DNA from: Wenyingzhuangia gilva
GTDB lineage: Bacteria > Bacteroidota > Bacteroidia > Flavobacteriales > Flavobacteriaceae
Length of the DNA: 64,000 nt
Direction: 5' to 3'
NCBI RefSeq assembly: GCF_030519655.1
Contig: NZ_JAUMIT010000003.1
Coordinates: forward strand, 248,001 to 312,000
A model generated the notes under the pieces. The model saw nothing but the letters and a program-made list of their open reading frames with translations, was not told the origin of the DNA and searched no databases. Positions 54,150 to 64,000 of this stretch are shown here, one piece after another. Numbering within the stretch: the first letter of the stretch is position 1; the number at the start of each line of letters is the position of its first letter. The position numbers and the translations under genes are program-made.

Positions 54150-54917
54150 ATGGTTAAAAAATATATAAAATTCTTAACAAAAGCGACCAACCAACATGGG
54201 GTACATTCTCCATTTGTATATCGTTTGGTGACTGAGTGCATTTACAAAAAAACTTCTTCTTCGGTATTAAACGAATTTGAATATTATAAAAAAATCCTCG
54301 AAAATAATCATACTGAAATCACCATTACTGATTTTGGAGCTGGTTCTAAGGTCTTTAAAGATAACAAAAGAAAGGTGTCCGATTTGGTTAGTAAGGTTAG
54401 TGTTTCAAAAAAATATGCTTTACTACTAAATAGGCTCGTCAATCATTTAAACATAAACTATGCCTTAGAACTTGGTACTTCTGTAGGTTTGGGAACAGCA
54501 TCAATGTGCTTTAACAACATAAATATTAAGGTTGATACTATTGAAGGATGTGACAAAACTTTAAATATAGCAGAGAAACAATTCAAAAAATATTTTAATC
54601 AAGATCAAATTACCACATATTGTGGCGATTTTTCAGATTTGTTACCCTTATTGTCTGTCAAAAAATACGATTTAATTTATTTTGATGGAAATCATCAAAA
54701 AGAAGCAACTTTAAAATATTTTAAAGAATGTTTAAAAGCAAAACACAATGATTCGGTTTTTATTTTTGATGACATTTATTGGTCAAACGATATGGAACAA
54801 GCTTGGGAAGAAATTAAAAATCATGCTGAAGTAAAAGTTACGGTAGATTTGTTTCAATGGGGATTGGTTTTTTTTAGAAAAGAACAAGAAAAAGAACATT
54901 TTAAAATTAGATTTTAA
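54150..54917 (+). CDS. Class I SAM-dependent methyltransferase
   Basis: 255 residues. SAM motif ALELGTSVGLGTASM, VDTIEGCDKTLNIAE, and LIYFDGNHQKEATLKYF. Resembles O-methyltransferase-like proteins (ITDFGAGSKVF earlier). Target unknown. The cobalamin adenosyltransferase gene starts 2 bp after its stop. Confidence 0.88.
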   Translation: MVKKYIKFLTKATNQHGVHSPFVYRLVTECIYKKTSSSVLNEFEYYKKILENNHTEITITDFGAGSKVFKDNKRKVSDLVSKVSVSKKYALLLNRLVNHLNINYALELGTSVGLGTASMCFNNINIKVDTIEGCDKTLNIAEKQFKKYFNQDQITTYCGDFSDLLPLLSVKKYDLIYFDGNHQKEATLKYFKECLKAKHNDSVFIFDDIYWSNDMEQAWEEIKNHAEVKVTVDLFQWGLVFFRKEQEKEHFKIRF

Positions 54918-54919
54918 AC

Positions 54920-55495
54920 ATGAAGATTTACACAAAAACTGGTGATGAAGGAGAAACTTCTTTGTTTGGAGGAAAAAGAGTTTCTAAATCACATATTAGA
55001 ATTGATGCTTACGGAACGGTTGATGAATTAAATTCTTATATTGGATTGTTAAGAGATCAAGAAATAGATCAACATCATAAAACTTTTTTAACCAACATTC
55101 AGCAAGAATTATTTGTTGTTGGTGCTTTTTTAGCTACTCCAGAAGAGAGCGAAACACTAAAAAATGGTAAAAATAGGTTGAAATTAGATGTTTTTGGTGA
55201 AAATGAAGTGGCCGTTTTAGAAAAAGAAATTGATGTACTTGATAGTCAATTAGAACCCATGACACATTTTATTTTACCAGGAGGAAATACTACGGTGTCA
55301 CATTGTCACATCGCCCGTACAATCTGTCGTAGGGCAGAGCGTATCTGTGTTTTGTTACAGTCTGTGGAGACTGTCAATTCAGGTATCCTTCAGTATTTAA
55401 ATAGACTATCAGACTATTTATTTGTGTTGGCACGAATGTTGTCTAAACAGTTACAGGTGGTTGAAACCAAGTGGATTCCATCAAAAAATAAATAA
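54920..55495 (+). CDS. PduO-type cob(I)alamin adenosyltransferase
   Basis: 191 residues. Characteristic ATP-binding start KIYTKTGDEGETSLFGGKRV, IDAYGTVDELNSYIGLLRD, and the later CHIARTICRRAERICVLL. Converts cob(I)alamin to adenosylcobalamin with ATP. The organism therefore uses coenzyme B12, for instance in methylmalonyl-CoA mutase, not seen here. Co-transcribed with the methyltransferase before it. Confidence 0.94.
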   Translation: MKIYTKTGDEGETSLFGGKRVSKSHIRIDAYGTVDELNSYIGLLRDQEIDQHHKTFLTNIQQELFVVGAFLATPEESETLKNGKNRLKLDVFGENEVAVLEKEIDVLDSQLEPMTHFILPGGNTTVSHCHIARTICRRAERICVLLQSVETVNSGILQYLNRLSDYLFVLARMLSKQLQVVETKWIPSKNK

Positions 55496-55572
55496 GTTCT
55501 TTAAAAGACTAAAAAAAACTTGACTTTTTTAATTAAAAAATTATTTTTGCAATAATTATAATTTGATAAAAA

Positions 55573-55794
55573 ATGTATTGGACTTTAGAATTAGCTAATT
55601 ATTTAGCAGATGCACCTTGGCCAGCTTCAAAAGATGAATTGATAGATTTTGCAATTAGAACCGGAGCTCCATTAGAAGTTGTAGAGAATTTACAAAGTTT
55701 AGAGGATGAAGGTGAAATCTACGATGATATTGTAGAAATTTGGCCAGATTATCCTACTGAAGAAGATTATCTTTGGAACGAGGAAGAATATTAA
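55573..55794 (+). CDS. DUF2795 protein
   Basis: 73 residues, very acidic at the end (DYPTEEDYLWNEEEY). The core YLADAPWPASKDELIDFAIRTGAPLEVVENLQSL is the DUF2795 helical domain. Function unproven. Followed by a terminator. Confidence 0.88.
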   Translation: MYWTLELANYLADAPWPASKDELIDFAIRTGAPLEVVENLQSLEDEGEIYDDIVEIWPDYPTEEDYLWNEEEY

Positions 55795-55815
55795 AATATT
55801 TGAATATTAAATAAA

Positions 55816-55842
55816 GAAAAAGTCTCATTAGAGGCTTTTTTT
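55816..55842 (+). terminator. Intrinsic terminator
   Basis: AAAAGTCTC/GAGGCTTTT stem with loop ATTA and T run, just before secA. Confidence 0.8.
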
Positions 55843-55871
55843 TTATTTATTTTTGAGACATAAAACAATAA

Positions 55872-58800
55872 ATGATGGGCATATTAGACTCAGTATTAAA
55901 AGTATTTGTTGGAGACAAACAACAGAAAGATTTAAAATTATTACAACCAATTGTTAGTGAAGTAAGAGCTTTTGAAGAAGCTTTTAAAAAATTAACCATT
56001 GATGAATTAAGGGCGAAAACAGTTGATTTTAAAGATTTAATAGCCAAAGAAACAAAGTCTATAGAAGATGAAATTACTGCTTTAGAAGAAAAAGCAAAAT
56101 TGGCTGCTATAGATGAAAAAGAAGCTATTTACAACCAAATAGACATTTTACAAGATCAGGCTTATGAAGCTTCTGAAAAAGTACTAAATCAAATTCAAGC
56201 AGAGGCTTTTGCTGTGATTAAAGAAACAGCAAGAAGGTTTACAGAAAATACCCAAATAGAAGTAACTGCTAATGCTTATGATAGGGAATTATCAGCAAAC
56301 AATGCATATGTAGAGTTAGTTGGAGAAGATAAGGCCATTTGGTACAATTCCTGGGATGCTTCTGGTACACAAGTTACTTGGAATATGGTTCATTACGACG
56401 TTCAGTTAATTGGAGGTTCTGTTTTGCATCAAGGTAAAATTGCTGAGATGATGACAGGGGAAGGAAAAACATTAGTAGCAACTTTACCAATTTACTTAAA
56501 TGCTTTATCAGGTAAAGGAGTACATGTAGTAACCGTAAACGATTATTTAGCAAAACGTGATAGTGCGTGGATGGCACCTTTGTTCCAATTTCATGGATTG
56601 ACTATTGACTGTATAGATAATCATAGATCTAATTCTCCAGAGAGAAGAGCAGCCTATAATGCAGATATTACTTATGGAACCAACAACGAGTTTGGTTTTG
56701 ATTATTTACGTGATAATATGGCTAGTACCATGGAAGATTTGGTACAACGCAAACCAAATTATGCCATTGTAGATGAGGTGGATTCTGTTTTAATTGATGA
56801 TGCTCGTACGCCATTAATTGTTTCAGGACAAGTTCAAGATGGAGACAGACATGAATTTAACGAGTTAAAGCCTAAGGTAGCTGATATTGTTAAATTACAA
56901 AGTCAATATTTGGTGAGTGTTTTAGCCAATGCTAAAAAATTAATCAAAGAAGGAGATACCAAAGAAGGTGCTTTTCAATTGTTAAGAGTTTACAGAGGTT
57001 TACCAAAAAATAAAGCGTTGATTAAATTCTTGTCTCAAGAAGGAATTAAGCAATTATTGCAAAAAACTGAAAATTACTACATGGCAGATAACAATAAAGA
57101 AATGCCAGCTGTAGATAAGGAATTGTATTTTGTGATTGAAGAAAAAAATAATTCTATTGAGTTAACAGAAAAAGGAATTGCTACTTTATCAGGAGAAGAA
57201 GGTGGAGACTTTTTTGTATTACCAGATATTGGAGTAAAAATTGGAGAACTTGATAAACAAGATATTTCAGAAGAAGAGAAGGTAGCTCGAAAAGAAGAGT
57301 TATATAGAGATTTTAGTATTAAGAGTGAAAGAATTCATACTTTAAATCAATTATTGAAAGCATATACTTTGTTCGAAAAAGATACAGAGTACGTGGTGAT
57401 GGATAACAAGGTAAAAATTGTTGATGAGCAAACTGGACGTATCATGGAAGGTCGTCGTTACTCTGATGGTTTACATCAAGCCATTGAAGCCAAAGAGAAT
57501 GTGAAAATTGAAGCGGCTTCTCAAACGTATGCAACAGTAACTTTACAAAATTACTTTAGAATGTACCGTAAACTTTCAGGAATGACAGGTACTGCGGTTA
57601 CAGAAGCTGGAGAATTTTGGCAAATTTATGAGTTAGATGTGGTTGAAATCCCAACTAACAAACCAATTGCAAGAGAAGATAAAGAAGATTTAATTTACAA
57701 AACACAGCGTGAAAAGTACAATGCGGTTATAGAAGATATTGTAAAACTTGTAGAGGCAGGTAGACCTGTTTTGGTAGGTACTACTTCTGTAGAAATTTCT
57801 GAATTATTAGGTAGAATGTTATCTATCAGAAAAATTAAGCACAATGTATTAAACGCAAAATTACATAAAAAAGAGGCTGATATTGTTGCTGAAGCAGGGA
57901 AACCAGGAATTGTAACCATTGCAACAAACATGGCTGGTCGTGGTACCGATATTAAATTGTCTGAAGAAGTAAAAGCAGCCGGAGGTTTGGCTATTATTGG
58001 TACAGAACGTCATGATTCTCGTCGTGTAGACCGTCAGTTACGTGGTCGTGCAGGTCGTCAAGGAGATGTTGGTTCTTCTCAATTCTACGTGTCTTTAGAA
58101 GATAATTTAATGCGTTTGTTTGGTTCTGATAGAATTGCCAAAATGATGGACAGAATGGGATTAGAAGAGGGGGAAGTAATTCAACATTCTATGATTACCA
58201 AGTCTATTGAAAGAGCTCAGAAAAAAGTAGAAGAAAACAACTTTGGTATTCGTAAGCGTTTGTTAGAGTATGATGATATTATGAACTCTCAACGTGAGGT
58301 AGTTTACAAACGAAGACGTCACGCTTTAGATGGTAAACGTTTACAGGTAGACATTGCCAATATGATTTATGATGCTTGTGCTACCATTGTAGATGATAAC
58401 AAATTAACTAATGATTTTAAGAATTTTGAGTTTGAGTTGATTTTAAACACTTCTATGAGTTCTCCTTTTACTAAAGAAGAATTTGAGAACACACAACCAC
58501 AAGAGTTGTCAGATAAGTTGTATGATGTAGTGATGAAACACTATACAGATAAAATGGCTAGAAATGCTAATTCAGCTTATCCAATCATTAAAAACGTATT
58601 TGAAAACGAAGGAGATAGATACGAGCGTATTGTAGTTCCTTTTAGTGATGGTACAAAAACATTAAGAGTGGTTACTGATTTGAAAAAATCATACGAATCT
58701 CAAGGTGCAGAGTTAATTTCTGATTTCGAGAAAAACATCACCTTAGCTATTATTGATGATGAATGGAAAGATCATTTACGTAAAATGGATGATTTAAAAC

Positions 58801-59231
58801 AATCGGTACAAAATGCATCATATGAGCAAAAAGATCCTTTGTTAATTTATAAGTTTGAAGCTTTTGAATTGTTCAAAAAGATGTTGGATAAAATAAATAA
58901 AGAAGTATTGTCTTTCTTGTTTAAAGGTGAGTTGCCAGAAAGCAATCAACAAATTTCTGAAGCAAAAGAACAAAGAACACAACAAAATGTTCAGATTTCT
59001 AAGCAAGAAGTGTTAAACTCATCTGAGGCAGCAAACAGACAAGCGATTCAGAATTCTCAATCACCAGAGCAGGCTAGACCTGAAACGATGGTTAGAGAAC
59101 AACCAAAAATTGGTAGAAATGATAAAGTGGTGATTCAAAATGTGCAAACAGGTGAGAAAAAAGAAACTAAGTTTAAACAAGCCATTCCTTTATTAGAAAC
59201 TGGTAAATGGGTATTGACGGGATTGGCTTAA
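55872..59231 (+). CDS. secA: Preprotein translocase ATPase SecA
   Basis: 1119 residues, long as usual in Bacteroidota. Motor motifs: [14 protein letters not shown] (Walker A), [17 protein letters not shown] (DEAD), the crosslinking and HSD regions, [33 protein letters not shown]. The extra residues near 110-140 and a long helical C-terminus with Gln-rich part lack the zinc-binding CxC motif of E. coli. Drives Sec export. Confidence 0.98.
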   Translation: MMGILDSVLKVFVGDKQQKDLKLLQPIVSEVRAFEEAFKKLTIDELRAKTVDFKDLIAKETKSIEDEITALEEKAKLAAIDEKEAIYNQIDILQDQAYEASEKVLNQIQAEAFAVIKETARRFTENTQIEVTANAYDRELSANNAYVELVGEDKAIWYNSWDASGTQVTWNMVHYDVQLIGGSVLHQGKIAEMMTGEGKTLVATLPIYLNALSGKGVHVVTVNDYLAKRDSAWMAPLFQFHGLTIDCIDNHRSNSPERRAAYNADITYGTNNEFGFDYLRDNMASTMEDLVQRKPNYAIVDEVDSVLIDDARTPLIVSGQVQDGDRHEFNELKPKVADIVKLQSQYLVSVLANAKKLIKEGDTKEGAFQLLRVYRGLPKNKALIKFLSQEGIKQLLQKTENYYMADNNKEMPAVDKELYFVIEEKNNSIELTEKGIATLSGEEGGDFFVLPDIGVKIGELDKQDISEEEKVARKEELYRDFSIKSERIHTLNQLLKAYTLFEKDTEYVVMDNKVKIVDEQTGRIMEGRRYSDGLHQAIEAKENVKIEAASQTYATVTLQNYFRMYRKLSGMTGTAVTEAGEFWQIYELDVVEIPTNKPIAREDKEDLIYKTQREKYNAVIEDIVKLVEAGRPVLVGTTSVEISELLGRMLSIRKIKHNVLNAKLHKKEADIVAEAGKPGIVTIATNMAGRGTDIKLSEEVKAAGGLAIIGTERHDSRRVDRQLRGRAGRQGDVGSSQFYVSLEDNLMRLFGSDRIAKMMDRMGLEEGEVIQHSMITKSIERAQKKVEENNFGIRKRLLEYDDIMNSQREVVYKRRRHALDGKRLQVDIANMIYDACATIVDDNKLTNDFKNFEFELILNTSMSSPFTKEEFENTQPQELSDKLYDVVMKHYTDKMARNANSAYPIIKNVFENEGDRYERIVVPFSDGTKTLRVVTDLKKSYESQGAELISDFEKNITLAIIDDEWKDHLRKMDDLKQSVQNASYEQKDPLLIYKFEAFELFKKMLDKINKEVLSFLFKGELPESNQQISEAKEQRTQQNVQISKQEVLNSSEAANRQAIQNSQSPEQARPETMVREQPKIGRNDKVVIQNVQTGEKKETKFKQAIPLLETGKWVLTGLA

Positions 59232-59252
59232 GTCAAGTTTTGTAAATAAGAT

Positions 59253-59293
59253 AACCCCTCTTTGAATTAATTTTCAAAGAGGGGTTCTTTTTT
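59253..59293 (+). terminator. Intrinsic terminator of secA
   Basis: AACCCCTCTTTGAA/TTCAAAGAGGGGTT, a perfect 14-bp stem followed by a T run. Confidence 0.9.
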
Positions 59294-59328
59294 TATAATT
59301 ATTTATAATGAATGATAATATATCATGA

Positions 59329-59526
59329 TTAATCTCTTGTGCTTAAAAGGTCCAAAGCTTCTTCTTGCCATTTTTTTTCTAATTCTTTATAAGCACTTAA
59401 ATCAATATTAAATTTATCTGATAAAATTTTAAGTATTAATTGGTTATCAACATAATTCATCACTTGTAAAGTAATCATACTTTGTTTTGTGTCTATCATT
59501 TTTCCTTCTAAATCTTCTAATTTCAT
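59329..59526 (-). CDS. Small protein of unknown function
   Basis: 65 residues, charged and helical (LEDLEGKMIDTKQSMITLQVMNYVDNQLI...). No motif recognised. The frame is open and codon use looks like that of neighbours, but no promoter or family supports it firmly. Confidence 0.45.
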   Translation of the reverse strand: MKLEDLEGKMIDTKQSMITLQVMNYVDNQLILKILSDKFNIDLSAYKELEKKWQEEALDLLSTRD

Positions 59527-59663
59527 TTTAAATTCTTTTAATATTTATGGCTAAATTATTAATACATAGAATATATAAAAAAATAAAAGGACTTAATAGT
59601 TAAGTCCAAAATTATATTACTCATAAAATTGTTTAGTTTTGCGATTTCTAAAAAGAGAATCAA

Positions 59664-60131
59664 TTGAGTAATAATACTTCGTTAAATATTGTATTGGTAC
59701 ATCCACAAATACCTAATAATACGGGGAATATTGGTAGGCTTTGTGTGGGATGTAATGCAAAATTACATTTGGTAAAACCTTTAGGGTTTGAAATTACAGA
59801 TACAAGAGTAAAAAGAGCTGGTTTAGATTATTGGAAGGATTTAGATATTACTATTCACGAATCTTTTGAAGATTTAATAACGTTGATCAAAGATCAAGAA
59901 AGAATGTTTTTATTGTCTGCTAGAGCATCAACTTCTATTTATCAAACAAATTTTAAAGAGGGAGATTGGTTGTTGTTTGGAAAAGAAGCAGAAGGATTAC
60001 CGACTGAAATTCAAGAAAAATATGCGAATCAATTAAGAACCATTCCTTTTCCAGGACCTATTAGAAGTTTTAATTTAGGAAACGCAGTTGCGATGGTTTT
60101 AGGAGAGTCAATAAGGCAATTAGCGTTTTAG
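59664..60131 (+). CDS. trmL: tRNA (cytidine/uridine-34 2'-O)-methyltransferase
   Basis: 155 residues, TTG start, the usual small SPOUT fold. Motifs IVLVHPQIPNNTGNIGRLC, AGLDYWKDL, FGKEAEGLP and IPFPGPIRSFNLGNAVAMVLGE give the knotted SAM-binding end. It methylates the wobble base of tRNA(Leu) in known members. No ATG lies near the N-terminus. Confidence 0.93.
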   Translation: MSNNTSLNIVLVHPQIPNNTGNIGRLCVGCNAKLHLVKPLGFEITDTRVKRAGLDYWKDLDITIHESFEDLITLIKDQERMFLLSARASTSIYQTNFKEGDWLLFGKEAEGLPTEIQEKYANQLRTIPFPGPIRSFNLGNAVAMVLGESIRQLAF

Positions 60132-60132
60132 T

Positions 60133-60495
60133 TTATTTAAGAAAAACAAAAATCATCGCTATAATTGCAGGAAGTGCTTGCGTTACAAATATTTTTTTAC
60201 TTGCAGAGATGGCTCCGTAAATACCTGCAACAATTACACAACCTAAAAAGAAAATACTAATATAGGTAGACCATTCTGGGTTGCTAATTAATAAAGACCA
60301 AATTAACCCTGCCGCTAAAAAACCGTTATACAATCCTTGGTTGGCAGCCAATCCTTTGGTTGGCGTAAATAAACTTTCTGGTAAAGTTTTAAAAGTTTTT
60401 TTTCCAATGGTTTCCCATGCAAACATTTCAAAATACATGATGTATAAATGTTCTATAGCAACTAAAAGAATTAAAATTTTTGAAACAATTTCCAT
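60133..60495 (-). CDS. DUF1304 membrane protein
   Basis: 120 residues with four membrane helices; the first carries ILLVAIEHLYIMYFEMFAW, and NQGLYNGFLAAGLIW is typical of DUF1304. Function unknown. Convergent with trmL, one base apart. Confidence 0.9.
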   Translation of the reverse strand: MEIVSKILILLVAIEHLYIMYFEMFAWETIGKKTFKTLPESLFTPTKGLAANQGLYNGFLAAGLIWSLLISNPEWSTYISIFFLGCVIVAGIYGAISASKKIFVTQALPAIIAMIFVFLK

Positions 60496-60515
60496 GGAAT
60501 GCTAATTTTTAGATT

Positions 60516-61508
60516 TTAAAGATAAGAATATTTAGATAAAATCAAATCAATTATTTCTTCGGTTTCATCGGCGTATTCAACAGGAATAAATTGTTCTTCG
60601 TTAATCCATTCTTTTACTATTTGTGCGTGTTTGTTTTTTAGCTTTTTAATTACAGGAACTCCTAATTCTAGTAATGCTTGTGCATTACATTGTTGTTCGT
60701 ATTGGTTTTTCATGGGAATAACAAGTAACTTTTTCTTAAGATATAAAGCTTCTGCAGGTGTTTCAAAACCAGCTCCACAAATCATTCCTGTACAATTTTC
60801 AAAACTTTTAATAAAAGTGGTGTTATTTATAGGTTCAATAATTACATTTCCATTTTTGTATGCATTTTTGGTGTGTTTAGAAAAAACCTGCCAATTAGTT
60901 TCTTCAAACTGATTAAAAAAAGCAATTAGTTTTTTGTCACCATAAGCGGGTAAATAAACGGTATAATAATCTCCAGATATAGGATTCAAGTCTCTAATTT
61001 CTTTGCGTATTACTGGAGTATAAATATGTGAATTGTATTTCTTGAAATGAAATCCATAATAAGCATCAGTAGGAGCATAGCGTTTTAAAATTCGTTCTCC
61101 TATAAAATCTTTCTTCTTAGGTTTTGGACTTTCTTTGGCTTTTACCGCAGCTTGGTGACTCATAGAAACGCAGGGAATGTTATTTAATTTAGCAGCCCAA
61201 GCAGAAAGTGGTTCAAAATCATTAATCACCAAATCATATTGTTTGATGTTGATTTTGTTCATCTCTTTTCTAAATTGATTAAAATCTGAATTTTTTACGG
61301 TTTTCCATAAATCAACTCCACCTTTTTTTCCAAAAATAAAACTCATGCCTTGCAATTGATATTTAATCTCAAAAGGAAGTTTTACATCAGCCTGTACACC
61401 ACTCACTAAAATATCTAAATCCACCTTTTTTTGTAAAATAGGCACAATATCTCTAGCTCTACTTAAGTGTCCGTTCCCAGTACCTTGTATGGCGTATAAT
61501 ACTTTCAT
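60516..61508 (-). CDS. MurG/GT-B-type glycosyltransferase of unknown target
   Basis: 330 residues. N-terminal Rossmann start VLYAIQGTGNGHLSRARDI, then a second domain with CGAGFETPAEALYLKKKLLVIPMKNQYEQQ, the nucleotide-sugar binding end of GT-B enzymes. Its ATG overlaps the stop of the LpxH-like gene by one base, so the two are translationally coupled. Possibly a lipid-linked glycan step; not proved. Confidence 0.85.
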   Translation of the reverse strand: MKVLYAIQGTGNGHLSRARDIVPILQKKVDLDILVSGVQADVKLPFEIKYQLQGMSFIFGKKGGVDLWKTVKNSDFNQFRKEMNKINIKQYDLVINDFEPLSAWAAKLNNIPCVSMSHQAAVKAKESPKPKKKDFIGERILKRYAPTDAYYGFHFKKYNSHIYTPVIRKEIRDLNPISGDYYTVYLPAYGDKKLIAFFNQFEETNWQVFSKHTKNAYKNGNVIIEPINNTTFIKSFENCTGMICGAGFETPAEALYLKKKLLVIPMKNQYEQQCNAQALLELGVPVIKKLKNKHAQIVKEWINEEQFIPVEYADETEEIIDLILSKYSYL

Positions 61509-62407
61509 TAAGGTTGTAGTTTTTTATCAATCACATTCATTTCCTGCATCAATTGTTGAAATAAATCTTTGTTTTTTAAATCTGCTTTTCCCAAATCGTT
61601 TTCATGATCGTGGTCAGTTGGATTTAATTTTTGAGCAATTTCATCTTCTTGATAATGATAAATTTTCCACTTTTTTTTGTGGTATTCTAAAGCGGTTAAA
61701 TTTTCAATCCAATCTCCAGAGTTTAAGTATTCTACAGATTGATTTTTATCATTCACAATAGTTCTATGTTGTGGTTGATGAATATGCCCACAAATCACAT
61801 AATCGTATTCGTTTAAAAAAGCGATATCAGCAGCTGTGTCTTCAAAATTATTAATGTGTTTTACAGCTGATTTTACACTGTTTTTAATCTTTTTAGAAAA
61901 AGAAATTCTGCCTCTTCCAAGTATTTTTTCACTAATCCAATTCACCAAGGTGTTAATCATAATTAACAAATCATAACCCACACCACCTAATTTTGCTAAC
62001 CATTTAGAATGTTGCATGGTTACATCAAAAACATCTCCGTGAAAAAACCAAGCTTTTTTGCCATCTAACTCTAATACTAGTTTGTTTACCAGTTGAAAGT
62101 TCCCTATTTGAAAACCAACAAATTTTCTTAGCATTTCATCATGATTTCCAGTGATATAATATACCTCTGTTCCTTTGGTGACCAAAGAGGTAATATATTT
62201 AATGACTTTCATATGAGGTTTAGGAAAATAACTCTTTTTAAACTGCCAAATATCAATAATATCTCCATTAAGAATTAAGATTTTAGGCTCAATAGTTTTT
62301 AAATAGTTAAGTAATTCTTTTGCTCTAGATCCGTAAGTACCCAAGTGAATATCTGAAACAACGACTACATCTACTTTTCTTTTGTGTTTCTTTTTTGTGG
62401 TAGGCAT
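61508..62407 (-). CDS. LpxH-like calcineurin-type metallophosphoesterase
   Basis: 299 residues. Metal-binding motifs VVSDIHLG, LILNGDIIDIW, YITGNHDE, FFHGDVFD and CGHIHQP are intact. Resembles UDP-2,3-diacylglucosamine diphosphatase (LpxH type), but is longer than LpxH and may act on a related lipid. First gene of the pair with the glycosyltransferase. Confidence 0.88.
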   Translation of the reverse strand: MPTTKKKHKRKVDVVVVSDIHLGTYGSRAKELLNYLKTIEPKILILNGDIIDIWQFKKSYFPKPHMKVIKYITSLVTKGTEVYYITGNHDEMLRKFVGFQIGNFQLVNKLVLELDGKKAWFFHGDVFDVTMQHSKWLAKLGGVGYDLLIMINTLVNWISEKILGRGRISFSKKIKNSVKSAVKHINNFEDTAADIAFLNEYDYVICGHIHQPQHRTIVNDKNQSVEYLNSGDWIENLTALEYHKKKWKIYHYQEDEIAQKLNPTDHDHENDLGKADLKNKDLFQQLMQEMNVIDKKLQP

Positions 62408-62609
62408 AAAATGACAATAATTAATTAGACAAACCTATTTCATCATTGTTAAAGCTAGCTTAATTAAAAGTTAAATAATTGGTTTTAGGTGTTTTTGCTA
62501 TAAAAACGGCCATTTATTTGCAGAATTTACTGATTGTCATTCCGTTAATTATATCTATTTTAAGTAAAGAATTGACGAGTCTTTTTAAAAATGATCTGTG
62601 TTAATTTTT

Positions 62610-62617
62610 TATATTTG
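62610..62617 (+). promoter_or_regulatory. -7 element of the DUF4954 gene
   Basis: TATATTTG, a perfect TAnnTTTG, about 24 bp before the TTG start at 62641. Confidence 0.4.
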
Positions 62618-62640
62618 ATGAACTTAGAAAACTCAAGCTT

Positions 62641-64000
62641 TTGAACAATTATAGAAGTATCACTAAAGAAGAAATTGATCAACTTATTCAACAAGGATGT
62701 CAGTCTGATGCGTGGGACAAAATTTTTATAAAACCAACAACTGATGTCTCAAAAATGTCATCAGTCACTTTTTCTGGAGAAAACTACATTGGTAGTATTG
62801 AAGGAGATAGAACATTTTATGGTGGAATTGTAAAACAAAACAGTATTAGAAATGTTCATTTACACAATTGTAAAATTGGAGACAATGCTTTTATTAACAA
62901 CGTTAAAAGTTACATTGCCAATTACCATATTGGTGATAATGTACTGATAGACAATGTTGATATTATTGCGGTTGATGGTTCTTGTAGCTTTGGAAATGGC
63001 GTTTGTGTTGATGTAATTAATGAAGGAGGAGGAAGAGATATTCTTATTTTTAATCAATTATCTGCGCAAATTGCTTACTTATTAGCTTTATACAGACACA
63101 AAACAGTTTTGGTTGATGAACTAAAACGAATGATTGAAGAATATACAAAATCGATTACTTCGACTGTTGGATATATTGGAAATGATGTTAAAATTTTAAA
63201 TGCCAACACCATAAAAGGTGTTTGTATTGGCGATGGAGCTTATATCAATTCTGCCTCAAAATTAATTAATGGGAGTATTAATTCTACCAATGAATCTAAG
63301 GTTTATGTAGGAACGGGAGTAATGGCAACCAATTTTATTATTTCAAGTGATTCAAAGGTTGATAACTCTTCTGTGTTGACCAATTGTTTTATAGGTCAAG
63401 GTTGTTTAATTGATAAGCATTATTCCATAGAACATTCCATATTTTTCGCCAATTGTCAAGGTTTTAATGGAGAAGCTTGTTCTATTTTTGCTGGACCTTA
63501 TACGGTTACACACCATAAATCTACCTTGTTAATTGCAGGATTGTTTTCTTTTATGAATGCCGGAAGTGGATCAAACCAAAGCAATCACATGTATAAGTTA
63601 GGACCAATTCATCAAGGAATTATGGAGCGTGGTGCTAAAACAACGAGTGATTCTTATGTATTGTGGCCATCAAAAATAGGTCCTTTTACATTGGTGATGG
63701 GAAGACATTATCAACATGTAGATTCTTCAGATTTTCCATTTTCTTATTTGATAGAAGATAAAAACAAATCGTATTTAATTCCAGGAGCAAATTTAAAAAG
63801 TGTAGGAACGGTTAGGGATGCACAAAAATGGCCAAAAAGAGATAATAGGCATTCAAAAAATAGAATGGACATTATCAATTTTAACTTGTTGAGTCCGTAT
63901 ACCATTCATAAAGTTTCAGAAGGATTAAAATACTTAAATACTATTTTAGAGCTTTCGGGAGATAAATTAGAGGAATATAACTATAAAGATATGGTTGTAA
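62641..64000 (+). CDS. DUF4954 protein with hexapeptide-repeat beta-helix (partial, 3' end outside window)
   Basis: About 453 residues visible from a TTG at 62641 to the right edge. Begins NNYRSITKEEIDQLIQQGC; then short hexapeptide-like repeats (KIGDNAFINNVKSYI, HIGDNVLIDNV, FIGQGCLIDKHYSI) as in left-handed beta-helix acyl- or nucleotidyltransferases. A conserved stretch GPYTVTHHKSTLLIAG and MNAGSGSNQSNHMYKLGP follows. This is the DUF4954 family of Bacteroidota. Enzyme activity unproven; the fold suggests a sugar-nucleotide acyltransferase. Confidence 0.88.
   Translation, partial: MNNYRSITKEEIDQLIQQGCQSDAWDKIFIKPTTDVSKMSSVTFSGENYIGSIEGDRTFYGGIVKQNSIRNVHLHNCKIGDNAFINNVKSYIANYHIGDNVLIDNVDIIAVDGSCSFGNGVCVDVINEGGGRDILIFNQLSAQIAYLLALYRHKTVLVDELKRMIEEYTKSITSTVGYIGNDVKILNANTIKGVCIGDGAYINSASKLINGSINSTNESKVYVGTGVMATNFIISSDSKVDNSSVLTNCFIGQGCLIDKHYSIEHSIFFANCQGFNGEACSIFAGPYTVTHHKSTLLIAGLFSFMNAGSGSNQSNHMYKLGPIHQGIMERGAKTTSDSYVLWPSKIGPFTLVMGRHYQHVDSSDFPFSYLIEDKNKSYLIPGANLKSVGTVRDAQKWPKRDNRHSKNRMDIINFNLLSPYTIHKVSEGLKYLNTILELSGDKLEEYNYKDMVV

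Noticed and set aside
62860-63057. 65-residue minus-strand ORF near the right edge
   Set aside because: Lies inside the DUF4954 gene, low-complexity Asn/Ile-rich, no support.

Overview
The window is a strongly AT-rich chromosomal segment from a member of the Bacteroidota, almost certainly a (probably marine) flavobacterium. The evidence is a SusC/SusD pair, TAnnTTTG-type -7 promoter elements, few Shine-Dalgarno sequences, several TTG starts, a PL11 rhamnogalacturonan lyase, SecA without a C-terminal zinc motif, and a DUF4954 gene. I see no rRNA, tRNA, CRISPR, prophage or insertion sequence. Most of the window is ordinary core chromosome; the unusual parts are regulatory and non-coding.

Layout. 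1-4168: start of a SusD gene (cut by the left edge) and its SusC partner, both minus, with nested inverted repeats upstream. 4882-8019: hemN and a large flavoenzyme-like gene (minus). 8146-9024: YkgJ-type Cys-cluster gene and an unknown gene. 9085-10207: two outer-membrane barrels (minus). 10365-15424: PAS histidine kinase, a response regulator fused to a CRP/FNR-type DNA-binding half, then a baeRF protein, MscS channel and AI-2E family transporter. 15419-17860: NamZ-like hydrolase and an FtsX/LolE permease that start head-to-head with no gap. 17861-18454: four tandem ~160-bp units that look like an array of ~80-nt small RNAs on the minus strand. 18455-23855: minus-strand run of lipA, APC permease, Nramp-like transporter, ECF sigma factor, GT2 glycosyltransferase and a small Cys-rich membrane protein. 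24247-31634: proB, murB, PL11 lyase, a frameshifted yitT, proC, an aminotransferase and a small unknown gene. 31698-38614: DUF1573, valS, a DUF3360-like transporter, an unknown gene, an aldo/keto reductase and a nitroreductase. 38658-41462: msrB-msrA-GNAT-selO operon. 41583-44288: CNNM/CorC protein and an unusual SDR. 44380-49165: truncated haemoglobin, FemX-like transferase, an outer-membrane pair, ZIP transporter and a methyltransferase. 49270-55794: RlmL-type methyltransferase, FtsB/DivIC-like protein, Wzc and Wza, methyltransferase, cobalamin adenosyltransferase, DUF2795. 55872-64000: secA, a small unknown gene, trmL, DUF1304, a glycosyltransferase, an LpxH-like phosphoesterase, and the start of a DUF4954 gene (cut by the right edge).

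How genes may work together. The clearest unexpected pattern is a local set of FNR-type palindromes (TTGAT-N4-ATCAA and variants) around the two-component locus. They lie in front of the hemN operon, between the barrel genes and the kinase, and as a tandem pair in front of the baeRF-mscS-AI-2E genes. Measured from the last G of the TAnnTTTG element, the site centres fall at 36.5 or 58.5 bp in three promoters, as class II and class I activator sites would. The response regulator at 11570-12607 is the obvious candidate regulator. The second pattern is the small-RNA array: each unit carries TTGGCAC-N5-TTGA followed about 80 nt later by the same intrinsic terminator. The most diverged copy keeps exactly these two parts. 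Other points are an 11-bp tandem duplication that breaks yitT reversibly, and an SDR without its catalytic Tyr.
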